Part shown: positions 15,733 to 24,894 of the stretch, piece after piece | Numbering within the stretch: the first letter of the stretch is position 1 | Layout of the letters: the number at the start of each line of letters is the position of its first letter | Origin: UBA1664 sp964531715 | Lineage (GTDB): Bacteria > Pseudomonadota > Alphaproteobacteria > Micavibrionales > UBA1664 | Reading direction: 5' to 3' | Length of the DNA: 64,000 bases | NCBI GenBank assembly: GCA_964531715.1 | Contig: CAZHEE010000004.1 | Span: forward strand, 105,121 to 169,120 | Notes under the pieces: model-generated | What the model saw: the letters and a program-made list of their open reading frames with translations, nothing else | What the model was told of the DNA's origin: nothing | The model's database searches: none | Program-made: the position numbers and the translations under genes

Positions 15733-16260
15733 ATGCATATAAATTGGACAGAACAAACAAGACAAAAGCGTGGGCAGGGGATGGTGATTACCTATGCCCA
15801 AACCAGTCTTGACCCATATGATGAGGTTTTGCTTGCTGAAAGTGAGAAGGGCGTTTGCTTTATCGGTTTACCGATTGACGGTGATTTTACAAAAGCCATG
15901 CAATCACTTCATCGCTTTTTCCCACTCGCGGTTTTTAAAGAGGGCGAGGTAAAGGCGGATTTGAGCAGCCTCGATATTTATGGAACGGCCATGCAAATTT
16001 CGGTTTGGAAAGAGCTGCTGAAAATAAAGCAAGGTGAAGTTTCAAGCTACAAAGCCATCGCTGAAGCCATTCATAAGCCTAAGGCCTGCCGCGCGGTCGG
16101 TAACACCATCGGCGCTAACCCGATCAGTATTCTTATTCCCTGCCATCGTGTCCTAGCGGCGAATGGCACACTCGGCGGCTATGCTTGGGGGTTGGAGCAA
16201 AAGCAGGCTCTGCTCAATAAGGAAATTACCTTATATAATCAACCAATGAAAGCTGCATAA
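15733..16260 (+). CDS. ogt: methylated-DNA-protein-cysteine methyltransferase
   Basis: This suicide enzyme moves methyl groups from O6-methylguanine to its own cysteine. The IPCHRV active site (Cys137) and the helix-turn-helix segment SSYKAIAEAIHKPKACRAVGN are intact. The frame is open from 15676, but those extra codons are in a repeat, so the ATG at 15733 is used. No Shine-Dalgarno is evident. The gene overlaps the end of convergent flgL by 35 bases. The symbol is a choice: ogt and ada-type single-domain proteins are hard to separate. Confidence 0.92.
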   Translation: MHINWTEQTRQKRGQGMVITYAQTSLDPYDEVLLAESEKGVCFIGLPIDGDFTKAMQSLHRFFPLAVFKEGEVKADLSSLDIYGTAMQISVWKELLKIKQGEVSSYKAIAEAIHKPKACRAVGNTIGANPISILIPCHRVLAANGTLGGYAWGLEQKQALLNKEITLYNQPMKAA

Positions 16261-17140
16261 GGTCGGTTGTGACGGAATAGGAGGCCTCAAGCTGGGTCTC
16301 AAGTTGCTTAAGCTGAACCGTCACTTCCGCCGCATCAATCTCGCGAATATCGACAATTTGGCTGTCGAGCAAGTTCAGCTCCTCAACATTGGAATTAATC
16401 TGCCTGTCCATTGTTTGCACGCGTTGGGCAATAGTGGCCTGCAAGACTGCTGTCTCGGTATAACCTTCCTCTATCACGCGTAAAGCCTCAAAAAGCGTGT
16501 CATCATCAGTCGGATTGGAAATCACGAGGTCAAGGGCGCGGATGATTTTTTCAAATGCCGGATTATTCGCGGTTACACCGTAATCAATATTAAAACTATC
16601 CGCCGCCTCAACGGTTTGGATATAGTTGTTTCCTTCATAATAACCATCATCAGGCGCAGAAGGCGTTGGTGGCGTATAAATCTGACCCCCGAAGGTGGCG
16701 AGCTGAACAGGTTGTGTTTTTGTAGCCGAGCCTGCGAAAAGATATCGGTCGGCAAGGCTTGTATTCAAACTCCCCGCAATACGGTTCAGATATGTTTCGG
16801 CATTATTAACAAGATCAGGACCTTCAAGTCCGAAGCCGGATGCGGTTGATTGTAAGTCCTGCTGAAACTGCCGTGTAGCTTCTAATATACCATTCAACGC
16901 GCTATACATCACCTCACCACGGTCAAGCGCAATTTGCGTGTTTTCGGTTTGTTGCGCAATACGTTCATAGTCGGATTCAAGGTTAAGCAAACGCGAGGTA
17001 TCCCCTGCGATACCCTGAAAATTCTGACTTTTAAATCCGCTTGAGATTTGAATTTGACTTTCGGCATAGCGTCCTTGAAGGCGCAGATTATTGCTGATAA
17101 TTTGGCTTGTCTGGGTAAAGCTTGCAATTCTATCTGTCAT
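16226..17140 (-). CDS. flgL: flagellar hook-filament junction protein FlgL (HAP3)
   Basis: FlgL joins hook and filament outside the cell. The 304-residue protein has the flagellin-like N-terminus (QISSGFKSQNFQGIAGD at about 30-46) and a C-terminal helical segment ending in TTDLMQLSLVDYIR. Between them is a NRIAGSLNTSLADRYLFAGS block typical of FlgL. It lies 17 bases after flgK in the order flgE-orf-flgK-flgL, which matches flagellar operons. Its 3' end overlaps the convergent alkyltransferase gene by 35 bases, so the two transcripts would form antisense ends. Confidence 0.93.
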   Translation of the reverse strand: MTDRIASFTQTSQIISNNLRLQGRYAESQIQISSGFKSQNFQGIAGDTSRLLNLESDYERIAQQTENTQIALDRGEVMYSALNGILEATRQFQQDLQSTASGFGLEGPDLVNNAETYLNRIAGSLNTSLADRYLFAGSATKTQPVQLATFGGQIYTPPTPSAPDDGYYEGNNYIQTVEAADSFNIDYGVTANNPAFEKIIRALDLVISNPTDDDTLFEALRVIEEGYTETAVLQATIAQRVQTMDRQINSNVEELNLLDSQIVDIREIDAAEVTVQLKQLETQLEASYSVTTDLMQLSLVDYIR

Positions 17141-17157
17141 ATTTATTCATCCTTTAT

Positions 17158-18888
17158 TTATCGTACCGCGGCAATCAACGTGTCATACATTTCTTGCAAA
17201 ACTGAAAGCATGGTTGCCGAAGCCTCATATTTCGCTTCTAAATCAATCAGGTAGGCCATCTCTTCATCAATATTGACGCCTGAAAGATTTTGAAGCGTGT
17301 TTTTAGTTTGTTGCATCAGATTGCTTGTAATATCCGCATCGGTCTTTGCATTATTCGCACGGAAAGCCACATCCGAAATAATCTTATCAATGTAATTGTT
17401 CAGTGAGTCATTCTGTGCGGCAAAATTGCCTGCCGCGGCGTAGCTATACGACGTTGAAAACGCTGTTGAAAGCTCATTAGTCAGGCTGGCATCACCGACA
17501 TTAACCGCGCGGTCGCCAATCCCTGTTCCTGTATTCAAGCGTGATGTTGAAAGATAGCTGCCGTTATTAAGAAGGTAATCAGACACCTGAATGACATCCG
17601 CGCCGGTACCGTTGAAAATATTGTTCAGTCCAAAATTGGTTGAGAAATTATCGCCGCCAAAATCACTTGTCCCTTGCCCTAAGGCCAAACCTTCCCCCGG
17701 ATTATTGGCAATAAGTGATAGCTGCCCATCGGTTGTCAGGCTGGCCGTGACGTCAGGGCCGAGGGCGGTATTGATTCCTGTAACAAGATCACCGATCGTT
17801 GTAAAGCTTGCAAGATTGAGATTAGCCTGATTTTGAACAATCCCATCACTATCCAAAACATCAATGCGAATGTTACCTGTTCCGCCCAAAAGGTCACCAA
17901 GCCCGAGCCCCTCTATGTCGCCGATCATATCAGGTCGGGGTGGTATAGAGGCACCCTCGCTGTGAATCGCATTTAATTCGGTTGCAAGCACACTGGCGAA
18001 CTCATCCAATTTCGCTTGCTCCTCAACCATAATACCGTCACGTAATTCGAGAAGACCGCCAATCTCACCACCGCTTAAAAACGGTGTGATGTCCGTCCCG
18101 TTCAGATCAATCGGATTAAAGCCTGCAGGGTAAATTGTGTTTTTATCGAGAGCGGTAACAGATTCAAATTCAATTTCACGCGGACGGGAATCGAGAAGTG
18201 GCATTCCGGCTGTATATATTTGAAGCTTATTCTTACTGTCGATAAAGTAATCGTAATCGATAAGTTGTGACAGATTTTCAAGCTCAACATGGCGAAGGTC
18301 AATAAGGTCAGCCGTGGTCGTGCCGAGTGTTTCGGCGCGGATAATCTCAAAATTCAGGCGGTCAATGACTTTGAGAGACTCATTCACCTCACCGATGGCG
18401 CGGTCAATATCCTGATCAATTTTCAATCGTGCATCCTGAACTGAATCCGACAGACGGTTTAATTCAATCGCCACTCGATTGGCATCGGCCACAAACTGGT
18501 TTTTAAGTGAGATATCTTCCGGTGTGATGGATAGCCTGCTTAAGGCATTAATCATGTCATCAATATAGGCGCTTAAGGAATTATCACCATCTATTGAGCC
18601 AAGGTCATTGGCGTAGCTTGTTAAATATTGCGCAATCGTGTTGTTGCTGACCGCGATTGTAGTATCTTCAAGCAGGTTTTTAAGGATAAATTCATTATAA
18701 TTGACCGTCTCAACCGTGCTACGAATTGGAACCGTTCCTGCATTGGTTGTCAGATATTGGGACTCAATTTCTTTCCGCGTATAGCCGGCGCGGTCGGCAT
18801 TGGTGACATTTTGGGATGTAACAGCAATCTTGCTTTCCGTATTGCGAAGCCCGTGGAAGGATGAGTAGAGTGCGGCTGTAATCGACAT
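17158..18888 (-). CDS. flgK: flagellar hook-associated protein FlgK (HAP1)
   Basis: FlgK forms the first hook-filament junction ring. The 576-residue protein starts with the rod/hook-type motif LYSSFHGLRNTESKIAVTSQNVTNADRAGYTRKE (cited here in part as residues 7-40) and ends with GVNIDEEMAYLIDLEAKYEA and the LIAAVR tail. The variable middle carries about 300 residues of Asp/Asn/Gly-rich outer domain. Export is by the flagellar type III route, so no signal peptide is expected. It lies four bases after the small gene at 18892 and is co-transcribed with flgE and flgL. Confidence 0.94.
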   Translation of the reverse strand: MSITAALYSSFHGLRNTESKIAVTSQNVTNADRAGYTRKEIESQYLTTNAGTVPIRSTVETVNYNEFILKNLLEDTTIAVSNNTIAQYLTSYANDLGSIDGDNSLSAYIDDMINALSRLSITPEDISLKNQFVADANRVAIELNRLSDSVQDARLKIDQDIDRAIGEVNESLKVIDRLNFEIIRAETLGTTTADLIDLRHVELENLSQLIDYDYFIDSKNKLQIYTAGMPLLDSRPREIEFESVTALDKNTIYPAGFNPIDLNGTDITPFLSGGEIGGLLELRDGIMVEEQAKLDEFASVLATELNAIHSEGASIPPRPDMIGDIEGLGLGDLLGGTGNIRIDVLDSDGIVQNQANLNLASFTTIGDLVTGINTALGPDVTASLTTDGQLSLIANNPGEGLALGQGTSDFGGDNFSTNFGLNNIFNGTGADVIQVSDYLLNNGSYLSTSRLNTGTGIGDRAVNVGDASLTNELSTAFSTSYSYAAAGNFAAQNDSLNNYIDKIISDVAFRANNAKTDADITSNLMQQTKNTLQNLSGVNIDEEMAYLIDLEAKYEASATMLSVLQEMYDTLIAAVR

Positions 18889-18891
18889 AAT

Positions 18892-19200
18892 TTACCCTTT
18901 CTTATCCTTATTTGGTTTCGGTTTTGACTGATTATAAGCGATACAGGCGTCGGCCATTTTTTTAACTTGCTGTCTGGACGCTTTATTATTCGCCATACTA
19001 TTTTCCATCTTTTTGCTTTCCTGAGACAGCAAAAGCGATATTTCTTTTAAAGCGGCGCGGGCTTTATCACTCTCATCATAGTCGGTTTGATTGATAAGTG
19101 ACCCGAGTTTGGCAATATCGCGCTCCATCTCCTTATAAGAGGGGAGGGGGCTCCCATCTTCACTTTGGTATTTTGAGCGTATGAGCGCGATATCATCCAT
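18892..19200 (-). CDS. small protein between flgE and flgK, possible chaperone
   Basis: The 102-residue protein is highly charged and predicted mostly helical, with a lysine-rich C-terminal tail (KPKPNKDKKG). It has no signal peptide. It is in tight operon spacing: 18 bases after flgE and 3 bases before flgK. Small helical proteins in this position are often export chaperones or FlgN-like factors for FlgK and FlgL. I cannot recognise a FlgN signature, so that is only a guess from size and context. Confidence 0.72.
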   Translation of the reverse strand: MDDIALIRSKYQSEDGSPLPSYKEMERDIAKLGSLINQTDYDESDKARAALKEISLLLSQESKKMENSMANNKASRQQVKKMADACIAYNQSKPKPNKDKKG

Positions 19201-19218
19201 AATTTAACTATACTCTTT

Positions 19219-20622
19219 TTATCGAACCGCACCGATAAGCGTTTCAAACATATCATCAACCGTACTCAAGACTTGCGCGGCAGAGGAATAAGCCTGTTGC
19301 GCAACAATCATCTTGTTAAATTCATCTGATGAGTCGACTGTTGATTGTTCAAGCGAGGTGGCCTCGATATTCCCTGCATTCCCTTGGGTCGGCAGGTTGA
19401 GGCTCAAGTTACCCGCAGTCTCGTTTTCATCATAGATTGTTCCGCGAATATTGGTCAGACCTTCAGGGTTAGGAAAAGTTGCCAAAGGAATTTGGAAAAT
19501 CGGGCGTCGCACACCGTTATCAAACAAGGCGGTGATAAGCCCGTCACTGTTGATTTCTACGCCACTAAATTGACCGAAACGCACACCATCTTGCTCAATC
19601 GTGTCAACATCGAGTGAAGGCACGTTCGAGCTGGAAGCAAATTGTGTCAAGCCATCAAACAGATTATGTGTCCCGAGATCAAGTTCAAACGTCATCGGGT
19701 CGGCACCTGTATCCAAAAATGGCGGCGTATTCGGTGCGATTGATATATCGAAAGGAAGTGCATCTGCCGCAGGGCTACCGCCTGTTCCGTCAAATGCTGT
19801 TCCTGTCCATGTTCCGGTTGCAATTTGGTCGATTGACCCATCCCCGTTAAATGTAATTTCGAGGGCTGTTTGCACACCTGCCGCAGCACCGTCAAGGTCA
19901 AGAACACCGACAGGTGTTTTCGTTGTATCATTCGTCCGGAAAGGATTCGTGTAATCAACCGCCCAAGTATTGGGGCCTGTCTTGCGCCAAGTTTGTTCAA
20001 ACGATAAGCTGTTACCCTGTCCGTCAAAAATTTCCATCGCGGTAATATATTCAGGGTCACCGACCACAGCCCATAAAGGTGAATCAGACGGCAAGTTAAT
20101 GTCCATCTCGGCCTGTGTGGTCACACCCGCCGTTCCTGAAATCGTATCAAGGTCAATCGGTTCCAGCGAGTTCAAGTTACTGGCATCTGCCGAAATAACA
20201 ACACCGTCAATATCTGTCCGTTGGCCTAATAAAATCATACCTTCATTGTTGATAAGCAACCCGTTTTGATCGGTCGAGAAATCACCATTTCTTGTGTAAG
20301 TAAATCCCGAAGGCTGATTCAATGGGTCATCCGTGACCGTGAAGAATCCCTGACCGTTCACGGCAATATTTGTTGCAATTCCTGTATTTTGGATCAAGCC
20401 TTGCTCAGTCAGGTTTTGACCTGTTTCAAACTTCACACCGCCCCCGACCTGGTTTAGGGATGATGCCGCGTTTGATGAGGTGACAAGTGACTCAAAGCTG
20501 ATCGTCCGCTTTTTATAAGCCGTAGTACTCGCATTCGCGATATTTTCGGATACGGCCGCAATTGCCGCACTCTGTCCTCTTAAGCCTGATACTGAGGCGT
20601 TTAATGCACTTCCTAAACTCAT
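19219..20622 (-). CDS. flgE: flagellar hook protein FlgE
   Basis: FlgE polymerises into the flagellar hook. The 467-residue protein opens with LNASVSGLRGQSAAIAAVSE and NIANASTTAYKKR, the rod/hook N-terminal motif. It ends with EFNKMIVAQQAYSSAAQVLSTVDDMFETLIGAVR (last 34 residues), the matching C-terminal coiled-coil. A FlaE-type middle and the GQGFFTVTDD motif near residue 108 support the call. It is 25 bases after flgD, which supplies the hook cap. Confidence 0.96.
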   Translation of the reverse strand: MSLGSALNASVSGLRGQSAAIAAVSENIANASTTAYKKRTISFESLVTSSNAASSLNQVGGGVKFETGQNLTEQGLIQNTGIATNIAVNGQGFFTVTDDPLNQPSGFTYTRNGDFSTDQNGLLINNEGMILLGQRTDIDGVVISADASNLNSLEPIDLDTISGTAGVTTQAEMDINLPSDSPLWAVVGDPEYITAMEIFDGQGNSLSFEQTWRKTGPNTWAVDYTNPFRTNDTTKTPVGVLDLDGAAAGVQTALEITFNGDGSIDQIATGTWTGTAFDGTGGSPAADALPFDISIAPNTPPFLDTGADPMTFELDLGTHNLFDGLTQFASSSNVPSLDVDTIEQDGVRFGQFSGVEINSDGLITALFDNGVRRPIFQIPLATFPNPEGLTNIRGTIYDENETAGNLSLNLPTQGNAGNIEATSLEQSTVDSSDEFNKMIVAQQAYSSAAQVLSTVDDMFETLIGAVR

Positions 20623-20647
20623 GGTCTGGTCTCCTTCTTCGTTTTAC

Positions 20648-21376
20648 TTAGTTTGCGGCAACTGTTTGGGCCGCGTCAGTGGTTTGGTTATTTGTTGTAT
20701 CAATCAATTTCAAAACATCATTTGTCCTGAAAGAAATCTGTCCCGCCGTCAGGTAGTTATTTTGGTTGTCTGTCCAAACACCATCGACGGTGATGAGGGA
20801 TGAAATCTTGCTATCCAATGGCTCGCCATCCGCATCAATCGCATTCACGCTTAAAACTAAAGTCTCACCTTCACTTAAATCATAATCGGCGGCATTGACA
20901 GAGAATGAGCGGACACCCGCGGCGATACTGCCTTCAACCTCATCGATTTGATTGCCGAAATTATCTGAGATCGTCAGTTTAACCTCGCTCGGGCTGCCAT
21001 TCACAACGTAAGACCATGTCGATTCGCCATTTTGTATAGGGCTCATATTCGTGGCCACTTCAACGCTTTGACCTATATAAGCCAAATTAGCCGAGGCCGC
21101 GCTTCCGCCGAGAATATCATTGGTGACAGAGAGTTTTTCGTTTGTCTCAATCCCTTGTTCAAGGATGGAGTAACGCGTTAATTGTGCCGTCCATTCATCC
21201 GTATCCATCGGGTCGAGCGGGTTCTGATTCTCAAGTTGTGTGAGCAATAATTGTAAAAAATCGACTTTTTCTTTCTCTGCCTGTTCCCGTGCAACTTCAC
21301 TCGCAGAAGGGCTGTTGTCAACGTCTTGCGCTGATGGGATAAGGCTTTGTGTGCCGAGGGCTGAGTAAATATTCAT
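20648..21376 (-). CDS. flgD: flagellar hook assembly protein FlgD
   Basis: FlgD caps the growing hook and is discarded when it is complete. The conserved N-terminal motif FLQLLLTQLENQNPLDPMDTDEWTAQLTRYS falls at about residues 40-70. A FlgD Ig-like/Tudor-like beta domain follows at about 100-210. At 242 residues the length is usual. It is the first gene of the leftward flagellar operon flgD-flgE-orf-flgK-flgL and is divergent from fliC, separated by 227 bases of structured intergenic DNA. Confidence 0.95.
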   Translation of the reverse strand: MNIYSALGTQSLIPSAQDVDNSPSASEVAREQAEKEKVDFLQLLLTQLENQNPLDPMDTDEWTAQLTRYSILEQGIETNEKLSVTNDILGGSAASANLAYIGQSVEVATNMSPIQNGESTWSYVVNGSPSEVKLTISDNFGNQIDEVEGSIAAGVRSFSVNAADYDLSEGETLVLSVNAIDADGEPLDSKISSLITVDGVWTDNQNNYLTAGQISFRTNDVLKLIDTTNNQTTDAAQTVAAN

Positions 21377-21433
21377 TTCTAATACAATCTTTTTTTAACG
21401 TGCTGTTAACATGTTTCAAATATTCTTGTACTA

Positions 21434-21516
21434 TTACACGAACGAGTGTGGGGAAGTTGGGCGATAAAAATAAAATTAATTTTTTCCGCCCAAAAACACA
21501 AACTTCATTCGTGTAA
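21434..21516 (+). promoter_or_regulatory. long nested inverted repeat between flgD and fliC
   Basis: Nested arms occur in order: TTACACGAA (21434-21442) with TTCGTGTAA (21508-21516), GAAGTT (21453-21458) with AACTTC (21501-21506), and TTGGGCG (21457-21463) with CGCCCAA (21487-21493). The centre is a long AT-rich stretch. This could be an RNA structure in the flagellin leader or a protein-binding region shared by the divergent promoters. Confidence 0.5.
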
Positions 21517-21547
21517 CAAAATAGGATAACCCGATGTGGGATATCCG

Positions 21548-21594
21548 CATGCCTCAGGATGAGGCGTGTTAAACATAACGGCAGATAAAAAGGA
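21548..21594 (+). promoter_or_regulatory. fliC 5' UTR hairpin and ribosome binding site
   Basis: CATGCCTC (21548-21555) pairs with GAGGCGTG (21561-21568) around a five-base loop. AAAAGGAG (21587-21594) follows nine bases before the fliC ATG. In Caulobacter the regulator FlbT acts on the flagellin mRNA leader; whether this hairpin is such a site is inference. Confidence 0.5.
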
Positions 21595-21603
21595 GATCTT
21601 ATT

Positions 21604-22401
21604 ATGCCTAGTATTGCAACCAACCTCGCGGCGAACTCGTCGCTTTTCTACCTCAACCGTAACTCTGACAACCAATCAAGTTCCTTGTCGAAAATTTCGT
21701 CAGGTCAAAGAATTGTTCGTGCATCCGATGATGCCGCCGGTTCAGCGATTGCGCAGTCATTACAATCCGATATCACATCGTTAGAAACGGCCGCTCAAAC
21801 AGTTCAGCAAATGGACGCTTTGCTCCAGATTGCCGATGGTGGTCTACAGCGTGTGGCAGAAATTCTGCAACGGATGAAAGCACTTTCAACGCAGTTTAAC
21901 TCCGGTACACTTGGAGCAGCTGAAGAAGGCTTTATTAACTCTGAAATGGCTCAGTTAAATACAGAAATCGCTTTGATCGGTTCTTCAACAACATTTAACG
22001 GTGTTGAGCTTATCGGTGGTGGTACAGCCTTCAACGAAACAGTGATTGTTGGTGCGGATGCTGCTAATACACTTGTTATTAACTTATCGACTGTCAACGT
22101 CACAACTGTCGGTGATGCGGCTGTTGGTGGTACGACACCGGCAGATATTGATGCTGATATCAACACAATTGGTGGATTCCGTGCGGCCGTTGGTGCGTTA
22201 CAATCTGCGGTTGGTTTCCAAGGTGAAGTTGTTGCCACACAGATTGAAAACTTGCAAGCGGCTAAATCAGCCATTGCCGATGTTGATATCGCGGCAGAGC
22301 AAACACGTTTCACAAACTTCCAGGTTTTGACAGAGGCAGCGATTGCAGGATTGGCTCAGGCCAACCAGATTACACAGTCACTTCTATCTTTACTGAGATA
22401 A
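21604..22401 (+). CDS. fliC: flagellin
   Basis: Flagellin is the filament subunit. The 265-residue protein has the conserved N-terminal D0/D1 region (SSSLSKISSGQRIVRASDDAAGSAIAQ at about 27-53, a 27-residue block). The matching C-terminal region has VDIAAEQTRFTNFQVLTEAAI and ends QITQSLLSLLR. The surface-exposed middle is very short, as in many alphaproteobacterial flagellins. Codon use is restricted and GC higher than the leader, consistent with strong expression. It has a strong ribosome binding site and its own terminator, so it is probably monocistronic, with fliD and fliS following from another promoter. Confidence 0.96.
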   Translation: MPSIATNLAANSSLFYLNRNSDNQSSSLSKISSGQRIVRASDDAAGSAIAQSLQSDITSLETAAQTVQQMDALLQIADGGLQRVAEILQRMKALSTQFNSGTLGAAEEGFINSEMAQLNTEIALIGSSTTFNGVELIGGGTAFNETVIVGADAANTLVINLSTVNVTTVGDAAVGGTTPADIDADINTIGGFRAAVGALQSAVGFQGEVVATQIENLQAAKSAIADVDIAAEQTRFTNFQVLTEAAIAGLAQANQITQSLLSLLR

Positions 22402-22437
22402 TCGGTAAACGTTTAAAGTGATTTGATAAAAAGTTTT

Positions 22438-22478
22438 GGTGTCCCTTTATACATGTGGGGAAAAGGGGCATCATTTTT
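22438..22478 (+). terminator. Rho-independent terminator after fliC
   Basis: GGTGTCCCTTT (22438-22448) pairs with AAAGGGGCATC (22462-22472), including two G-T pairs, and is followed by ATTTTT. It lies 37 bases after the fliC stop codon. Confidence 0.75.
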
Positions 22479-22528
22479 GCAAGAGAGAATAATAGAGATA
22501 AAAATAAAGGATAAATAAAGTTTAAGTC

Positions 22529-24214
22529 ATGGTCGGAACAGTATCACAAGTTGGCACAAGAGTATTTGTTGGGGGAACCGCCTCCAACATCGATACGAAT
22601 GCCCTGATTGATGCCGCCGTCCAGCAGAAAAATATCCGCGCCGACCGCCTTCAGATTGAGATTGATGAAAATGTTAATCAGATTAATGCTTATAGCGAGC
22701 TTGAAACGCTTGCCGCAAATATCAAAACTTCACTCGATGCCTTAAAAGGAAATCCGTCTATTTTTGATGAAAATGATTCTGTTTTTGACCTGAAATCAGG
22801 AACGGTTCTGACATCCGATGGTTCTGACTTTTCCTCGATTGCTGATATTGTTATTGATAAGGAAGCCGTCCCGGGCACATATGATATTGAGGTTATTCAA
22901 GCAGCCCAAGCTCAACAGGTTATCGGCACAAATGCAACTCTCAATCCTGATGGCGATAAAAACTATAATGGGTCTTTTTCAATCGGTTTATCGGGTGGGG
23001 CGTCTTCGAATATTACCGTTACAAATGATATGTCCTTGAATGAGATCGCCGCCGCTATCAATACAACCACAAATGTATCAGGCGTGGCCGCCGCAGTTAT
23101 CAAAACCAGTGAAAATGAATATCAACTCCTTCTCTCAGGGCAAGAAGAAAATCAAACCATTGTTATCGGGAATGTTACGGGTACAAGTGTTATGTTCCAG
23201 TTAGGTGTGACAGATGGCGCAGGTGGTTTTAATTCCGAATTACAAGTACCGCAATCGGCGATTATCGAATTTGATAATGTCACAATCACGCGCGATGATA
23301 ATAATTTCGATGACTTGATCGATGGTATTGCGATTAATGTCCGTAATGAAGCACCGGGGACTATTCTCAGCCTTGAAGTCGGCAACGATACTTCCGGTGT
23401 GAAAGATGCCATTCTCAATTTTATTGAGGCCTATAATGCATTCCGCGATTTTGTTTCCCAAAATCAACAAATCAGTGCGAACGGTGTTGTCAATGAAAAT
23501 GCCGCTTTATTCGGCGATGGACTGCTCTCAGGATTATCCGCTCAATACGCCGATATCTTAGGTCAAAATTTCGGCAATGGCGGCGACATTCAAACCATTC
23601 GTGACCTTGGCATAACTATCGGTAATGAAGGTAAGCTTGTTTTGTCTGATGAGGCAGTTCTGGACAATGCGCTTCTGAACAATTTTGAAGAGGTTCAGGC
23701 AGCCTTTGCGTCCTCAAGTCAATCGGATGACAGCAACTTCGCAATGCTCGGCAACACATCATCACTCTCATCACAATCAATCGTTTTTAACATCACGATG
23801 AGTGGCGGAAATATTACAGGGGTGAGCGCAAACGGAACTTCAAATCTTTTTGACATCAGCGGAACATCTATAATAGGTAAGAAAGGCTCGATCTATGAGG
23901 GCTTGCGCTTTTCTTTTCAAGGGTCGAGCAGCACGACAGTCAATTTTGAACTGGGGCAGGGTTTGGCAGACAGGTTGATTAACAGTGTTGTAGGCTACAC
24001 AAACAGCATTGATGGCTTGATTATTCAGGAAAAGGCAGGCCTGCAGCAGGAAAATACAAATAAAGCAGAGGATATAAGGGAGATTAGGGATAGGTCGGAA
24101 GCCTTCAGAGAGCGGCAGATTGAAAAATATGCCGAATTTGAGGCAAGATTACAGCAACTTGAAACTTTGCGCGACCAAATTCGTGCTATATTAGGAACTG
24201 ATGATGATAACTAA
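22529..24214 (+). CDS. fliD: flagellar filament cap protein FliD (HAP2)
   Basis: FliD caps the filament tip and folds flagellin into place. The 561-residue protein begins with a FliD_N pattern (GGTASNIDTNALIDAAVQQK near 15-34, then INAYSELETLAANIKTSL). A beta-rich middle follows, with the flagellin-type hook IN-like motif near 260-290. It ends in a long coiled-coil (about 500-555) that includes DIREIRDRSEAFRERQIEKY. The stop overlaps the start of fliS by 14 bases, so translation of the two is coupled. The start ATG at 22529 is used; no strong Shine-Dalgarno is seen. Confidence 0.93.
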   Translation: MVGTVSQVGTRVFVGGTASNIDTNALIDAAVQQKNIRADRLQIEIDENVNQINAYSELETLAANIKTSLDALKGNPSIFDENDSVFDLKSGTVLTSDGSDFSSIADIVIDKEAVPGTYDIEVIQAAQAQQVIGTNATLNPDGDKNYNGSFSIGLSGGASSNITVTNDMSLNEIAAAINTTTNVSGVAAAVIKTSENEYQLLLSGQEENQTIVIGNVTGTSVMFQLGVTDGAGGFNSELQVPQSAIIEFDNVTITRDDNNFDDLIDGIAINVRNEAPGTILSLEVGNDTSGVKDAILNFIEAYNAFRDFVSQNQQISANGVVNENAALFGDGLLSGLSAQYADILGQNFGNGGDIQTIRDLGITIGNEGKLVLSDEAVLDNALLNNFEEVQAAFASSSQSDDSNFAMLGNTSSLSSQSIVFNITMSGGNITGVSANGTSNLFDISGTSIIGKKGSIYEGLRFSFQGSSSTTVNFELGQGLADRLINSVVGYTNSIDGLIIQEKAGLQQENTNKAEDIREIRDRSEAFRERQIEKYAEFEARLQQLETLRDQIRAILGTDDDN

Positions 24215-24680
24215 CCCACTCAACCGACCACAACAACCGAATGCCTATCATACGGCGGCAACCGCATATGGCAATACGCAGGCCGGCACAATGTCCGGTT
24301 TTGAGGTTGTGGCAGAGCTTTATAAGGGTATGATTAAATTTGTCGGGCAGGCGAAAACGGCTTATGAAGCGGGTAAGCTTGACGATATGTGCATGTATAT
24401 ACAAAAAACAAATAAAATCCTGATGGCGCTTCAATCCCATCTTGATTTTGAGCAGGGCGGTGAGGCCGCAGTTTTCTTAAATGATTTTTACACAGGTATT
24501 TTCGCCAAACTTTTTAAGGTTCTTCGTGCCGAGGATCCATTGGGGGAGTTTGATGAGGTTCATGCCATGCTCCTCCCCGTTAAAGATATCTGGGTTGAGC
24601 ATGCGGCGAATGCGAAAAAAGGCGAACCGCAGGCGGCTATCGACCTGCCTGCCAGCGCTGTCAAAGCGCAGGAAAAATAG
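24201..24680 (+). CDS. fliS: flagellin export chaperone FliS
   Basis: FliS binds the C-terminus of flagellin in the cytoplasm and prevents early polymerisation. The 159-residue helical protein has ELYKGMIKFVGQAKTAYEAG at about 40-59, which matches the FliS helix 2 pattern, and a later DFEQGGEAAVFLNDFY segment. The C-terminal tail is longer than in E. coli FliS. It overlaps fliD by 14 bases. ATGATG at 24201 gives two possible starts differing by one residue. Confidence 0.92.
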   Translation: MMITNPLNRPQQPNAYHTAATAYGNTQAGTMSGFEVVAELYKGMIKFVGQAKTAYEAGKLDDMCMYIQKTNKILMALQSHLDFEQGGEAAVFLNDFYTGIFAKLFKVLRAEDPLGEFDEVHAMLLPVKDIWVEHAANAKKGEPQAAIDLPASAVKAQEK

Positions 24681-24683
24681 TAG

Positions 24684-24847
24684 CGTCATTGCAGGACTTG
24701 TTCCTGCAATCCGAAAATTAAACCACAGATAAACACGGATTTACACAGATATTAAAAATTTGTCATCTCGACCGAGCATAGCGAGCGGAGAGATCTGTTA
24801 AGATAATGAGATCCCTCGGCTTCACTTCGTTTCACTCGGGATGACAA
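24684..24847. repeat. mixed repeat cluster (families B, C and A)
   Basis: GTCATTGCAGGACTTGTTCCTGCAAT forms a hairpin at 24684-24709. It is followed by AACCACAGATAAACACGGAT (about 24720-24740) and a complete family A palindrome at 24761-24847 (TGTCATCTCGACCG... to ...CGGGATGACA). The cluster separates fliS from the ECF sigma gene. Confidence 0.8.
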
Positions 24848-24894
24848 TTTGCGTTTATTTAAACTTTGGTACGGTCCTTGCACTTCTCTGATGT

